Of a stretch of DNA of 43,423 nucleotides, positions 20,892 through 31,800 are shown in pieces. The translations under genes and the position numbers were made by a program. The DNA lies in the IMG/VR virus record IMGVR_UViG_3300008266_000263, positions 1 to 43,423 of that record; one strand, written 5' to 3'. Source of the DNA: a virus. The stretch's first letter is position 1, and each line of letters begins with the position of its first letter. The notes beneath the pieces are model-generated. The model ran no database searches, was not told the origin of the DNA, and saw only the letters and a program-made list of their open reading frames with translations.

Positions 20892-21671
20892 ATGGGTTTA
20901 CCAGCATTAGCACAAACATTAATTAAAAAAGTAGCTTCTTTAAAGGATAAAGCTTTATCTACTATTTTAACTGAAATTAATAAGTTAAAAGATAAATGTC
21001 CTAATGAAGCAACTTTATCTAAAACTATTATTATAAGGAATCAAATAGTAGAATCTTTAAATTCACTTAAAACTACTATAAACACTATTAATTCAGTAGT
21101 AACTCCATTAGATGCAATAATACCCACATTAAAAATAGCTATTAGTACTATTAAACTATTACCAGCACCAACAGCAATCCCCCCAGGTATTGGTATCCCT
21201 ATAGGAGTAATAACTACTGCTAGTGATGGATTAGGAGTAGCAAAATCTTTATTAACACAAACAGAAAAACAATTAGGTTCTTTTGATTCAATATTAGCTT
21301 ATATTACATCTACAATAGATGAAATATTATCTAAATTAGAATTACTTGATATTTTAATTGAAAAATGTAAATTTGAAAATTCTTCACTTATAGAAGATTC
21401 ACTTTTACCAGTAGATCCTGAATTATTAAATCAAATAAAACAAATAAAAGATTCTCAACAGAATGTTTCTGATATGGTTTATAAAGGGTTTACATTTGAA
21501 ATTATTGAAGATGAAAATATTAATTTATCTATTACTAAAAGATATGCAGTAGCTAAAAATTCTCAAGGTGTGGTTTTATTAAAATCAACTCCATCATTTA
21601 CTACTAATCCTAATATTTTAATAGAAGAATTAAAATTTATAATTGATAATAAAGGTTTGATAGCAAATTAA
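20892..21671 (+). CDS. Helical baseplate/tail protein
   Basis: 259 residues. The N-terminal 180 residues form long helices (ALAQTLIKKVASLKDKALST, NQIVESLNSLKTTINTINSV) with an alanine-proline-glycine interruption (PAPTAIPPGIGIPIGV) and further heptad-like segments, followed by a small beta domain (KGFTFEIIEDENINLSITKR, VLLKSTPSF). It resembles tape-measure or wedge-stabilising proteins of smaller size. It is 13 bases from the gene upstream. I cannot assign a T4 counterpart. Confidence 0.6.
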   Translation: MGLPALAQTLIKKVASLKDKALSTILTEINKLKDKCPNEATLSKTIIIRNQIVESLNSLKTTINTINSVVTPLDAIIPTLKIAISTIKLLPAPTAIPPGIGIPIGVITTASDGLGVAKSLLTQTEKQLGSFDSILAYITSTIDEILSKLELLDILIEKCKFENSSLIEDSLLPVDPELLNQIKQIKDSQQNVSDMVYKGFTFEIIEDENINLSITKRYAVAKNSQGVVLLKSTPSFTTNPNILIEELKFIIDNKGLIAN

Positions 21672-21679
21672 AATTTATA

Positions 21680-21689
21680 ATATTTATAA
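21680..21689 (+). promoter_or_regulatory. Late-type promoter motif ATATTTATAA
   Basis: Exact motif, 4 bases before the ATG at 21694, in a short gap within the structural module. Confidence 0.55.
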
Positions 21690-21693
21690 TTAT

Positions 21694-22038
21694 ATGAAAA
21701 CATCTATATTTAAACAACTAATTAAAGAAGCAGTTAGAGAAGTGTTTCAAGAAGAAATGAAAAATTTACTTTTAGAAGCTGTTAGAGCTCCTAAAACAAT
21801 AGTTAATGAATCTTTAAGAGATACATATGCACAACCTCATATTGAAAAACCTAAAGTTTTAACCCCAGAAGAAAGACGATCAATATTTGGAAATATGATT
21901 TCTGAAATGTCAGGAAATTCAACTTTAACTACTCGAAATGTTTCTAGTTTTACCCCAAGACCAGTTGATCCGGTTAATGGTTCTCTTCCTGAAGGAGATT
22001 TAGGTTTAGATCAAATAATGAATTTAATGAGTAAATAA
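21694..22038 (+). CDS. Small protein with LIKEAVREV N-terminal helix
   Basis: 114 residues. The N-terminus MKTSIFKQLIKEAVREVFQE aligns with the protein at 4755 (MKESQLRQLIREEISKV), and the sites IKE-A (residues 10-13) and LLE-A (26-29) resemble the (L/I)xE cleavage signal of the T4 prohead protease gp21. The remainder has EERRSIFGNMISEM and a proline-rich acidic end. It may be a virion or assembly protein carrying a cleavable targeting helix. Its TAA overlaps the gp25-like start by one base. Confidence 0.65.
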   Translation: MKTSIFKQLIKEAVREVFQEEMKNLLLEAVRAPKTIVNESLRDTYAQPHIEKPKVLTPEERRSIFGNMISEMSGNSTLTTRNVSSFTPRPVDPVNGSLPEGDLGLDQIMNLMSK

Positions 22039-22454
22039 TGGCTTTTGGTGCTGTAAAAATACCCCCAATTAATACTAAACCTAGTATAGCAATAGGAGTT
22101 AGTATTCCTTTTGATGGAAATGCTGTATTTAATTCTACTTATACTACTCAAGATGCTACAAGAAATAATTTAATTAATTTCTTACTTACTAATCCGGGAG
22201 AAAGATATTTTTCAGTGGGATATGGAGCTGGTCTTAGAAGGTATATTTTTGATCAAATAAACCGCCAAAATTTTGATTTTTTAGAAGCTGATATACAAAG
22301 TAAAATAGCTTCATATTTCCCTAATGTTACAGTTACTTCTATAAACATTTCAGCAGATCCTGATAGAAACCAAGTTTTTATTTCAATAAATTATACTATT
22401 AAAGATTTTAATATAAATGATGAATTAAATGTAGCTTTTACAACAACTGATTAA
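22038..22454 (+). CDS. Baseplate wedge protein, gp25-like
   Basis: 138 residues, the usual length of the GPW/gp25 family. The diagnostic segment INFLLTNPGERYFSVGYGAG-LRRYIF at residues about 46-71 matches the family core; the protein then continues with a helix LEADIQSKIASYFPNVTVTS and closing strands. In T4, gp25 joins the wedge to the sheath initiator platform with gp6 and gp53. It is directly followed by the gp6-like gene, the same order as in other myophages. The T4 name 53/25 is not used as a symbol because family identity, not orthology, was read. Confidence 0.9.
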   Translation: MAFGAVKIPPINTKPSIAIGVSIPFDGNAVFNSTYTTQDATRNNLINFLLTNPGERYFSVGYGAGLRRYIFDQINRQNFDFLEADIQSKIASYFPNVTVTSINISADPDRNQVFISINYTIKDFNINDELNVAFTTTD

Positions 22455-22459
22455 TAAAA

Positions 22460-24319
22460 ATGGCAAATAACAAAGACATAAAATATATAAACAAGGATTT
22501 TAGTGAATTTAGAAACTCACTAATTAATTATGCTAGAACATATTTTTCAACAATATTTAATGATTTTAGCCCCTCTTCTCCAGGAATGTTATTCATGGAA
22601 CAAGCATCTTATGTAGGAGATGTTTTGTCATTTTATCAAGATAATCAATTTCAAGAAACTTTTTTACAATTTGCCCGTCAAACTAACAACATATATTCAT
22701 TAGCTTATATGTTTGGTTATAAACCAAATGTAACTAGTGCCGCTTCTACAATTGTTGATTTTTATCAAATATTACCTTCAAAATTAAATAATGGAACTTA
22801 TGTTCCTGATTTTGATTATGCTTTATATATAGCTGAAAATTCTACAGTACAATCTCCAAACAAAAATAAAATTCCTTTTTTAGTAGGTGATTCTGTTAAT
22901 TTTTCTTATTCTAGCTCAATTGATCCAACAGAAATAACAATTTATGAAGTAGATAATTCAGGTAATCCTACATATTTTTTGTTGAAAAAATCAAAACCAG
23001 CAATTTCAGCAACTATTAATACTGTTGATTTTTCTTTTAATACCCCCCAAAGATTTCCTACAGTTAATTTATCTGCAGATAGATTTATTGGGATTTTAGA
23101 TGCTATTGATGATGATGGAAATGAATGGTATGAAGTTGATCATTTAGCTCAAGATACTATTTATGATTCTATAAAAAATACTAATGTAAATGATCCTAAT
23201 TTTTCTAATAATGGAAATAATACTCCATTTTTATTAAAATTAAAACAAGTTCAAAGAAGATTCACTACTAGAATAATCAATTCAGGATCTATACAAATCC
23301 AATTTGGTGCAGGAAATACCTCTGATTCAGATGAAGAAATAATCCCTAATCCAGATAATGTAGGATTAGGTTTACCTTTTGAAAAATCTAAATTAACGGC
23401 AGCTTATGCCCCTAATAATTTTGTTTTTACAAAAACATACGGTATAGCACCATCAAATACTGTAATAACATTTAGGTATTTAACAGGGGGAGGGTCTTCA
23501 TCAAATGTATTTGCTGGTGATTTAACAGAAATAGTAGGTAAAGTATCATTTTTAAAAAGTAATTTAAATAGTGATTTAGCCCAAAGAATAATTAATTCTT
23601 TAGAAGTTTTAAATCCTTCTGCAGCAGATGGTGGTGGAGATGGAGATACAATAGAAGAAATAAGACAAAATACTATTTCTAATTTTGCATCACAATTACG
23701 AAATGTAACTCAAGATGATTATTTAGTAAGATCATTATCTTTACCTTCAAGATATGGAGTAGTAACAAAAGCTTATATTGAACCAACTAAAGTAACTCCT
23801 TCATTTTCTGGAGAAACTAATTCTATATTAGATTTATATATTTTATCTCAAGACCAATCAAAACATTTATCTATAGCAACACCTGCATTAAAACAAAATT
23901 TAATTACATATTTATCTGAACACAGAATGATAAATGATGTTGTTAATATAAAAGATGCTTATATAATCAATATTGGGGTATCATTTGAAATTATGGTATT
24001 ACCTGATTATAATAGTAATGAAGTTTTAACCAATTGTATTTTAGCTTTAAAAGATTATTTTTCAATTGATAAATGGCAAATTAATCAACCTATTATTTTA
24101 AGAGAGATTTATATTTTATTAGATAAAATTCAAGGAGTTCAAACTGTTAAAAATGTTTCTATTGAAAATAAAACTGGTGAACTTTTAGGTTATTCACAAT
24201 ATGCTTATGATATCCCTGGAGCTACAATAAATAATGTTGTTTATCCTTCATTAGATCTTTGTATTTTTGAAGTAAAATACCCCGATACAGATATTTTAGG
24301 AAGAGTAGTTACTTTCTAA
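22460..24319 (+). CDS. Baseplate wedge protein, gp6-like
   Basis: 619 residues, close to T4 gp6 (660). The N-terminus (MANNKDIKYINKDFSEFRNS, LINYARTYFSTIFNDFSPSS, PGMLFMEQASYVGDVLSFYQ) is the strongly conserved gp6/baseplate J start. Central features include LKQVQRRFTTRIINSGSIQI and GAGNTSDSDEEIIPNPDN, and the C-terminal part has the J-like domain (DGDTIEEIRQNTISNFASQL, VTQDDYLVRSLSLPSRYG). In T4 gp6 dimers form the inner baseplate ring and change shape at sheath contraction. It lies 5 bases after the gp25-like gene. Confidence 0.88.
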   Translation: MANNKDIKYINKDFSEFRNSLINYARTYFSTIFNDFSPSSPGMLFMEQASYVGDVLSFYQDNQFQETFLQFARQTNNIYSLAYMFGYKPNVTSAASTIVDFYQILPSKLNNGTYVPDFDYALYIAENSTVQSPNKNKIPFLVGDSVNFSYSSSIDPTEITIYEVDNSGNPTYFLLKKSKPAISATINTVDFSFNTPQRFPTVNLSADRFIGILDAIDDDGNEWYEVDHLAQDTIYDSIKNTNVNDPNFSNNGNNTPFLLKLKQVQRRFTTRIINSGSIQIQFGAGNTSDSDEEIIPNPDNVGLGLPFEKSKLTAAYAPNNFVFTKTYGIAPSNTVITFRYLTGGGSSSNVFAGDLTEIVGKVSFLKSNLNSDLAQRIINSLEVLNPSAADGGGDGDTIEEIRQNTISNFASQLRNVTQDDYLVRSLSLPSRYGVVTKAYIEPTKVTPSFSGETNSILDLYILSQDQSKHLSIATPALKQNLITYLSEHRMINDVVNIKDAYIINIGVSFEIMVLPDYNSNEVLTNCILALKDYFSIDKWQINQPIILREIYILLDKIQGVQTVKNVSIENKTGELLGYSQYAYDIPGATINNVVYPSLDLCIFEVKYPDTDILGRVVTF

Positions 24320-24335
24320 AAAATTATATTTTATA

Positions 24336-24345
24336 ATATTTATTA
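24336..24345 (+). promoter_or_regulatory. Late-type promoter motif variant
   Basis: ATATTTATTA, one mismatch from the consensus, 6 bases before the ATG at 24352. Confidence 0.45.
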
Positions 24346-24351
24346 TAAAAA

Positions 24352-25473
24352 ATGGCCTTTTATAGACTATTTCCTACTCAAGATGCTACTCTTTATTCTG
24401 AGTATCCTACTCAAAATACAGGATTGGATGAGATTCTAGAAGCTTCTTTAAAAGTTTCTGATTTAACTACTCCTCAAGCAAGTAGATTCTTAATTCAATT
24501 TTCTACAGATGAAATCAATGATGTGTTAGTAAATAAAATAAACACATCATCATGGAATTCTTATTTAAAATGCTTTATAGCAGATATTAAAGGATTAAAT
24601 CTATCTTCTACTTTAGAACTATACCCGGTATATGGGTCTTGGAATATGGGAACTGGTAAATATTTAGATAATCCTAAAGTTACAAATGGAGTTAGTTGGC
24701 AATATAGATCATATGATGGAAGTAATGCATGGTTAACCAGTTCATTTCCAACAGGAGTAACAGCATCATATTCATCTTCTGCAGGTGGAGGGACATGGTA
24801 TTATGATTTGTCTTCTAGCGGTTATACAGCGTCTATAAGTGCATCTCAATTATTTAATTATGCTTCCGATAAAGATTTATCTTTAACTGTTACAAATGTT
24901 ATAACAGCTTGGAGTCAAAGTATAATCCCCAATAATGGATTTATATGTAAGCAACAAACTGAATTTGTTAATGATATAGCAGTACAACCTAAAATTAAAT
25001 ATTTTTCAATTGATACCCATACAATTTATCCTCCATGTTTAGAATTTAGATGGAGAGATTATAATTTCAATACCGGATCTTCAACTTCTACTTTCATAAA
25101 CACACAGGAAATAACAGTTAATATAGCTGAAAACCCAGGGGTATTTTATCCTGAAAGTATAAATAAATTTAGAGTAAATTGTAGACCTACATATCCCCCA
25201 AGAGTATTTCAAACTGCTTCTTTATATTTAACCAATTATTATCTCCCTACAGCATCTTATTATGCTATTAAAGATTTACATACAAACGAATATATAATAG
25301 ATTTTGATGATCAATACACTCAATTAAGTGCTGATGAACAAAGTTCATATTTTATATTATATATGAATGGTTTACAACCAGAAAGGTATTATGAAATACT
25401 GATAAAAACCATTTATAATGGAGTTACTCAAATATTTGAAGATAATTATTATTTTAAAGTAATTAATGGATAA
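24352..25473 (+). CDS. Baseplate structural protein, DNRLRE-like fold
   Basis: 373 residues. Residues 1-230 resemble the DNRLRE (disaggregatase-related) beta-sandwich: FPTQDATLYSEYPTQNTGLD, ASRFLIQFSTDEI, then LTVTNVITAWSQ. The second half is beta-rich with FRVNCRPTYPPRVFQTASLY and ADEQSSYFILYMNGLQPERY. A gene of this type sits between gp6-like and the very large baseplate protein in related environmental T4-like phages, so it is likely a wedge or peripheral baseplate component. Its stop overlaps the next start by one base. Confidence 0.65.
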   Translation: MAFYRLFPTQDATLYSEYPTQNTGLDEILEASLKVSDLTTPQASRFLIQFSTDEINDVLVNKINTSSWNSYLKCFIADIKGLNLSSTLELYPVYGSWNMGTGKYLDNPKVTNGVSWQYRSYDGSNAWLTSSFPTGVTASYSSSAGGGTWYYDLSSSGYTASISASQLFNYASDKDLSLTVTNVITAWSQSIIPNNGFICKQQTEFVNDIAVQPKIKYFSIDTHTIYPPCLEFRWRDYNFNTGSSTSTFINTQEITVNIAENPGVFYPESINKFRVNCRPTYPPRVFQTASLYLTNYYLPTASYYAIKDLHTNEYIIDFDDQYTQLSADEQSSYFILYMNGLQPERYYEILIKTIYNGVTQIFEDNYYFKVING

Positions 25474-25823
25474 TGGAACAATTAAGGTTAAACAAAAAAC
25501 TTTTTTATAGTGATCCCTATAAAAAAATAGTTAATACTTCTTTTACCCAATTAGTTTCTCCATCATCACCTCCTTCTCCTTCTGAGGAATTTTTTCCATC
25601 ACAAATACTTGAATTTTTTCAAAAATATCAAGAATTATTTTATTTAATACCTAAATTTGGAGAAACGAATTCACATGAATATATTATAAAATCTAGTTCT
25701 GAATATGTTGGTACAACAAATAGTCAAAATGAAGAAATACAAGCATTAATTAATGAAATTACTTCATTAAGACAAACAAATTTAGAACTTAACCAACAAT
25801 TAGTTAACATACAAATAAAATAA
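25473..25823 (+). CDS. Small protein with C-terminal coiled coil
   Basis: 116 residues. Proline-serine-rich linker (SPSSPPSPSEEFFPSQ) after a basic N-terminus (MEQLRLNKKLFYSDPYKKIV), and a terminal leucine-zipper-like coil (EIQALINEITSLRQTNLELN). It overlaps both neighbours by one base and is probably co-assembled with the large protein that follows, perhaps as a trimerisation or attachment factor. No T4 counterpart was recognised. Confidence 0.6.
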   Translation: MEQLRLNKKLFYSDPYKKIVNTSFTQLVSPSSPPSPSEEFFPSQILEFFQKYQELFYLIPKFGETNSHEYIIKSSSEYVGTTNSQNEEIQALINEITSLRQTNLELNQQLVNIQIK

Positions 25824-28800
25824 TGGATAGAATAGTAAACATTACCCCATTAGATGGATCAAATATAAATGAATACCAATCGTATTCCTCAGAAGACTTA
25901 AATTTACTACCTTACACTAGTAAAAATATAATTTTTGATCCTAATACAGATATAGTTGAATTTACAATTTATGATTCTGTTTCTAATGTTGTAGGTTATG
26001 AAGAATTTTATTCAAATTATTCTATAACAAATAATCAAATTGTTGTTGATCCTGAAAAAGATTTAGAAAGATTTAGTTTTACTGAGGGAATATATACTGT
26101 TAAATACAATTTTTTATCTAATTTATTAGAATCTTCTCCTTATTCAAAATTTTTTATTACCGAAATAAGTCCTGATAGAACAGAAATCAGATTAGATTCA
26201 ACTACAATTCCAAATAATATATTATCTCTTTTAACTGAAGGATTATCTGAATCTATCAGAACAACCACAAATTCAAATGCATACCCAGTATTTTATTTAA
26301 ATTTTGGTCAAGATAGATTAGTTATTGCAACTAATGTATTATTAGATGATTCAGATTCTAATAATTCCACAGTTCTGATAAAACTATATGAACCTCTCCC
26401 ATCAGAATTTAATCTAAAATCAGAATTATGGTTAGCAAGAAAAATAGCAGATTCAATAGCTTACCAAGTAGATATACAAACTACATTTAATTTTGATGAT
26501 GAAATAAATGAATTTGGATTAAAATTAAGAGGTCCTAATTTAAATTTAAATATTAATGATCAAATAAATAATTCAACAGAATTTGTAAATTATAATTCTT
26601 TATTTTCTAATATTTCTACCTTAGGAACAGGAAGTTTAAAATATCAATTAGATAGTTTATTAGCTGAAAAAGGAATAGAAATAAATGTTGATTATAGTGA
26701 CTATTCTAATTTTGTTCATTTTTCATCTGCAAAAACCAGATTAGAAAATTTTATTTTAAAACTAGCATTAATTGAACAATACCAATATAACAACAAACTC
26801 CCAGAAGGAGCTACTACTAATAACTATATATCTCAAAGTCAAAATTTATGGTTAGATAAAATCAACAGTATTATAACTAATTTTGATGGTTATGAATATT
26901 ATCTCTATTATGAATCAGGAAGCACAGCATGGCCTAAATCTAATTCTACTTATCCTTATAATAATGTTTTAACTACAGATACTACTGCTATTTCTTCTTG
27001 GTTAAGTTCTCAATTAACTATAGCAGAAAAATATGATTCTGAAAATAAAGATTATTTATTAAATTCAATTCCTATTTATTTAATTGATGATGGTTCTAAT
27101 AATAAAATGAAACTATTTGTTGAAATGTTAGGACAACATTTCGACAATGTTTGGATTTATATAAAAGACATAACTAATAAATATAATGCTGATAATCGAT
27201 TAGATTATGGAGTTTCAAAAGATTTAGTTGCAGATATATTAAGAGATTTTGGAATAAAAATATATCAAAATAATTTTTCAACCAATGATTTATATTCTTC
27301 TTTATTAGGAATAACTCCTTCTGGAAGTTTATATAATATTTCAAATGCTTCTACTATTTTACCTACTTCTGAAGGATATGAATATATAGATACATTTGTA
27401 ACAGCTTCTGCTACAGGATCTTTATTTCCAATAGAAGATTTAAATAAAGAAATTTATAAAAGAATTTATCATAATTTACCTTACTTATTAAAGAAAAAAG
27501 GTACTTTAGAAGGATTAAGAACTCTTGTTACTATATATGGTGTTCCTGATACTTTATTAAGAATAGTTGAGTATGGGGGTAAAGATAAAACTAATGTAAA
27601 TGATTGGGATTACTGGTATAATTATTTTTCTTATGCTTTTGATACTAAACAACAAGCCCAACCATTAATTCCCTGGTTACCTCTATTAAGAAATTACTAC
27701 AACTCAGAACAAGCTATTTTACCTGATACCATTACTTTAAGATTTAAAACTAATGGTATCCCAGATACTCCTATTACTAGCCAAAGTATTTTTGTAAAAA
27801 AATCTAATAATGTTGATACTGAATTTGATTTTGGAGTATTTTTATTTTATACAGGTTCAGGGTATTTAAGTAGTTCATATTCTGGTTCTATTCCTGATGA
27901 ATATAATCAATATGGAAATTTAAGATTTACACTAAAAAGAGATGGATTACCATCATATACTTCATCAGCAGATATATATTTACCATTTTTTGATGGGGGT
28001 TGGTGGAGTGTAATGTTAAAAAGAGATAAACATCTTGCTGTTGGTGATGATTTACAAACAGTAACTTATAGTTTATATGCTAAAAATAAAATATATAATG
28101 GTGTTGATGGATATGAAATAGGATTTCAGGGTTCTAGTTCTATTACCATAGATGGGCCTAATGAACCATCATGGAATACCTCTTGGAATAATTTTAGTTA
28201 TTATGCTTTACCTTTTGTTCCATTTGGTGTTTATATGGGAGGATATATAAATGGAGTTACTCAAAACGGAGATATTATTGTTCCTTCTAATACTATATTT
28301 TCAGGCTCATTCCAAGAATTTAGATATTATGGTAACCCCATAAATGAAATTACTTTTGATGATTATGTAATGAACCCTAAATCAATTGAGGGTAATACAA
28401 CCCAAGGATCAGGTTCATCAAAAGATTTAGTAGATTTTAGAGCCCCATTAGGAAATTTATTAGAACAAACATATTATTCAACTAATCCTTATGAAACATA
28501 TATATCTTTACATCCTGCAATTACAGGTTCATGTATTACTGAATCATTTTGGAATAATATAAATGATATTATAACAAATGCTGCTGAATATGCTTCGGCA
28601 GAATATGCTTTACTCCCAAATACTTTTTATTTTTATGGAGATCCTGGGGGGACAGTAATAACAGCTCCTGATTCACATAGTAATTATGATATTTTATATC
28701 ATACTCCTGGATTAACTCATACTGTTTCTCAAACAGAAGTTTATTATGTTGATACTCCTATTGTAGGTTTATCAACACCAAACTCAAATAAAATAAAAGA

Positions 28801-31800
28801 TGCAAATTCTTCATTTTATGGAGAAGTTTTATCTAGTGTTTCATCTTTACAACAAAATTATGAGGCATCCCAAAGTTATACTAAAGACATAAATTATTTA
28901 GAGGTAGGTTTTTCACCTCAAAACGAAATTAATGATGATATTGCTGAGTCTTTAGGTTATTTTGATATTGGAAAATATATAGGAGATCCCCAATATAGAT
29001 TTACTACTAACAATACTTATCCTGATTTAAATAAATTAAGAGATGAATATTTTTGCAAATATATCCATCCTTATAATTTAAATGATTATGTTAGATTAAT
29101 TAAATATTTTGATAATTCATTATTTAAATTAATCAAAGATTTTGTACCTGCCAGAACTAGTTTAGCTTCTGGTTTAATAATTAAACCTCATTTTCTAGAA
29201 AGAAACAGATATCAAGTTCCTTCTGTAGAATGGGAAAAACAAGAATTAACAGCCTCTATCGATACAGCTTTCATTTCAGGAGGAATAGCTGGAGGATTTA
29301 GTGAATTTGCGGGTGAAAACCCATTTATTAGAAATTATATACCTGATTTTACCCAAAGTTGGCAAGAAACTATAGTAACTCCATTAGGATTAACAACCCA
29401 ATCTCATACTACTCAGGATGAATTTTATAATGGAGAATTTAGTGGATCTATAATTCAAATGTATGAAGAACAAATTAATCCATTTTTGGATGTTTCTACA
29501 AAAGAAAATTTATATACTGTAACTCAATATATTGGGAAAAAATATAAAAACTATTCAGCAGGACCTTTACCAAAACAAAATGGATATTTTATAGTAGATG
29601 AAATAATTTTTGAAGAAAAATTTTTAAATCCAAACACTGAACCAAATCAAGGAGAAATTTATTTATTTAATGAAAGTATAGATGCAACTCCTGTTCAATC
29701 ATTCCCAAATTTTAACCCAACTCAATATAAAAATAAATTTGTTAAAATAAGTAAATTCAACTCTAGTGGAGATAATTTAGCAACTTCATTAGAACAAGCT
29801 ACTCAACTTAATATTTTAATGAAAAATGGAAGTGGAATTACAAATGTTAGTTTTCCAATTCAACAAATAACAGAATATCCTACTTATTATTTATATACAA
29901 TAGCAGATCCCGAACTCTCAAGCATTCTTTCAGTTCCTATATATGGTACTTTATATAATTTAAGTTTATTATTTTTACAATCTCCTACTATTCCAGTTAA
30001 TGTATATAATAATGATAATGAAATAAGAAATGGAGATGCTTTAGCAATTGGAAATGCAAATTTTATTCCTTTAAGTGCTCTCTCAATTAATAGGATTGCC
30101 CAAAATCAAGGATATCAATTTACTCCTACTATAAATTTTGATGGATTTGGGTATGGAAATTTTAATACATCTGATTTTTCTTATGTTTTTGAAAAAACCC
30201 CAAATGTAAATGATATAAATATAATTATAGCTGGAAATATTATCAATACAGGTGCAGGAACTAGAACTATCAGTCTTCTTAGAAAAAATACAAATCAACT
30301 TTTACTCGAATCTGAAGTACTTGATTCAACCGTCCTAACATCCGCAGGATTTCAAAATTTTTTTCTATTTGCTACTCTCTCAGATTCTTCTCTTCCGGTT
30401 GAAAATGATGAATTATTTTTAACTATTAGTGCTACTAATGCTGGTAGTGTAACAAATCTTAATATAACCCAATTTGAAATAGATTATAAAACAGCAGCTC
30501 AATCAAATACACCCCCAGATTTAATTGCTATAGAACCTGGTTTTGAAATTGATTTTGTTAATAATGATTATAATGCTTTATTAGGTAATACATTTGAAAT
30601 AAGAAAAAGCCAATATTATATGGATGTAGATTATTCTACTAGTCCAACTATAGGTTCATCTTTAACTCCAATTAATTTTAATCAATTGATTGATGGAATT
30701 GCTACTAGAGCTCAAGTACAAGATTATTATTATAACTTACAAAGACATACTCTTCCAAGATATGATGGTTCTAGAACTACAGCTGCAAAATTTAATGAAT
30801 ACACAGATGGTGATACAGGTTATGGTAAAGAAATAGTAGCAGGAAATTTAAAACCATTTGTTGGGTACTATACTAGTAAAGGAGGATCTACTCCTGAAGT
30901 ATTAAAGAAAACAATTATTAATTTAGACTATATAATTGATGAAGATATTAATACTCAAGTTCCTGCTTTAAGTGATTTTACTTATAACAATCAAGTTCAA
31001 TTATTTGAAAGAGATGGATATCTATATTTAGATCCTGATAAAAATTCAGCTCTTGAACAATTTGCTGGAAATAATAAATATAAAATTTATAGATCTGGTG
31101 AATATGCCACCCCAATTTTATATTCACAGACAGGAAGTAGTACAGGATTTATACCAGTTTTATCATTTGCTCCTCCAGGTGAAACACCTGTTGGTCCATA
31201 TTTTACAGGAAAATATAATGTAAATCAAACCTCAAATACTCTTAAAGATTCATTATATAGACGTAATACTAATAATTCTTTTAGCTCACAAGGCAGATAT
31301 GGATATAACAATTTCCCATATAATTCAGCTTATGGAGGAGTTAATGATAATCCAATTGATAATCCTAATTTTCCTCCATTAAGTGGAGGAGGAAATTCTT
31401 TACAATATCCACATACTTGGAATCAAATTCCTCTTGATCATACTCAAATCATTTATCAAGATGCTGGACTTATTTTAAGATCACCATATCCTACTGGACT
31501 AAATAATAATCTACCAACCAGTCCTATGAATAGAGGAAGAATAGATTTAGCTAATCCAGTCCAATTTCCGAATTATTCATTCAAAGCTAAGTTTACTGTA
31601 ACTATCAAATGGAATCCTCAACAATTTAGTACAGATCCTACTAATGGTCTTAGTCCTAATTTTGGAATAGATCAGACTAATTATAGTCAATATAATGTTA
31701 ATAATAATACTCCTCTTAAGGTTGGTTTTAGAATTAGAGGTACTGCTACAGGTTGGGATTTTCTTGATTTAACTCCTGAACCAGGAACTCCAGGTGGTCC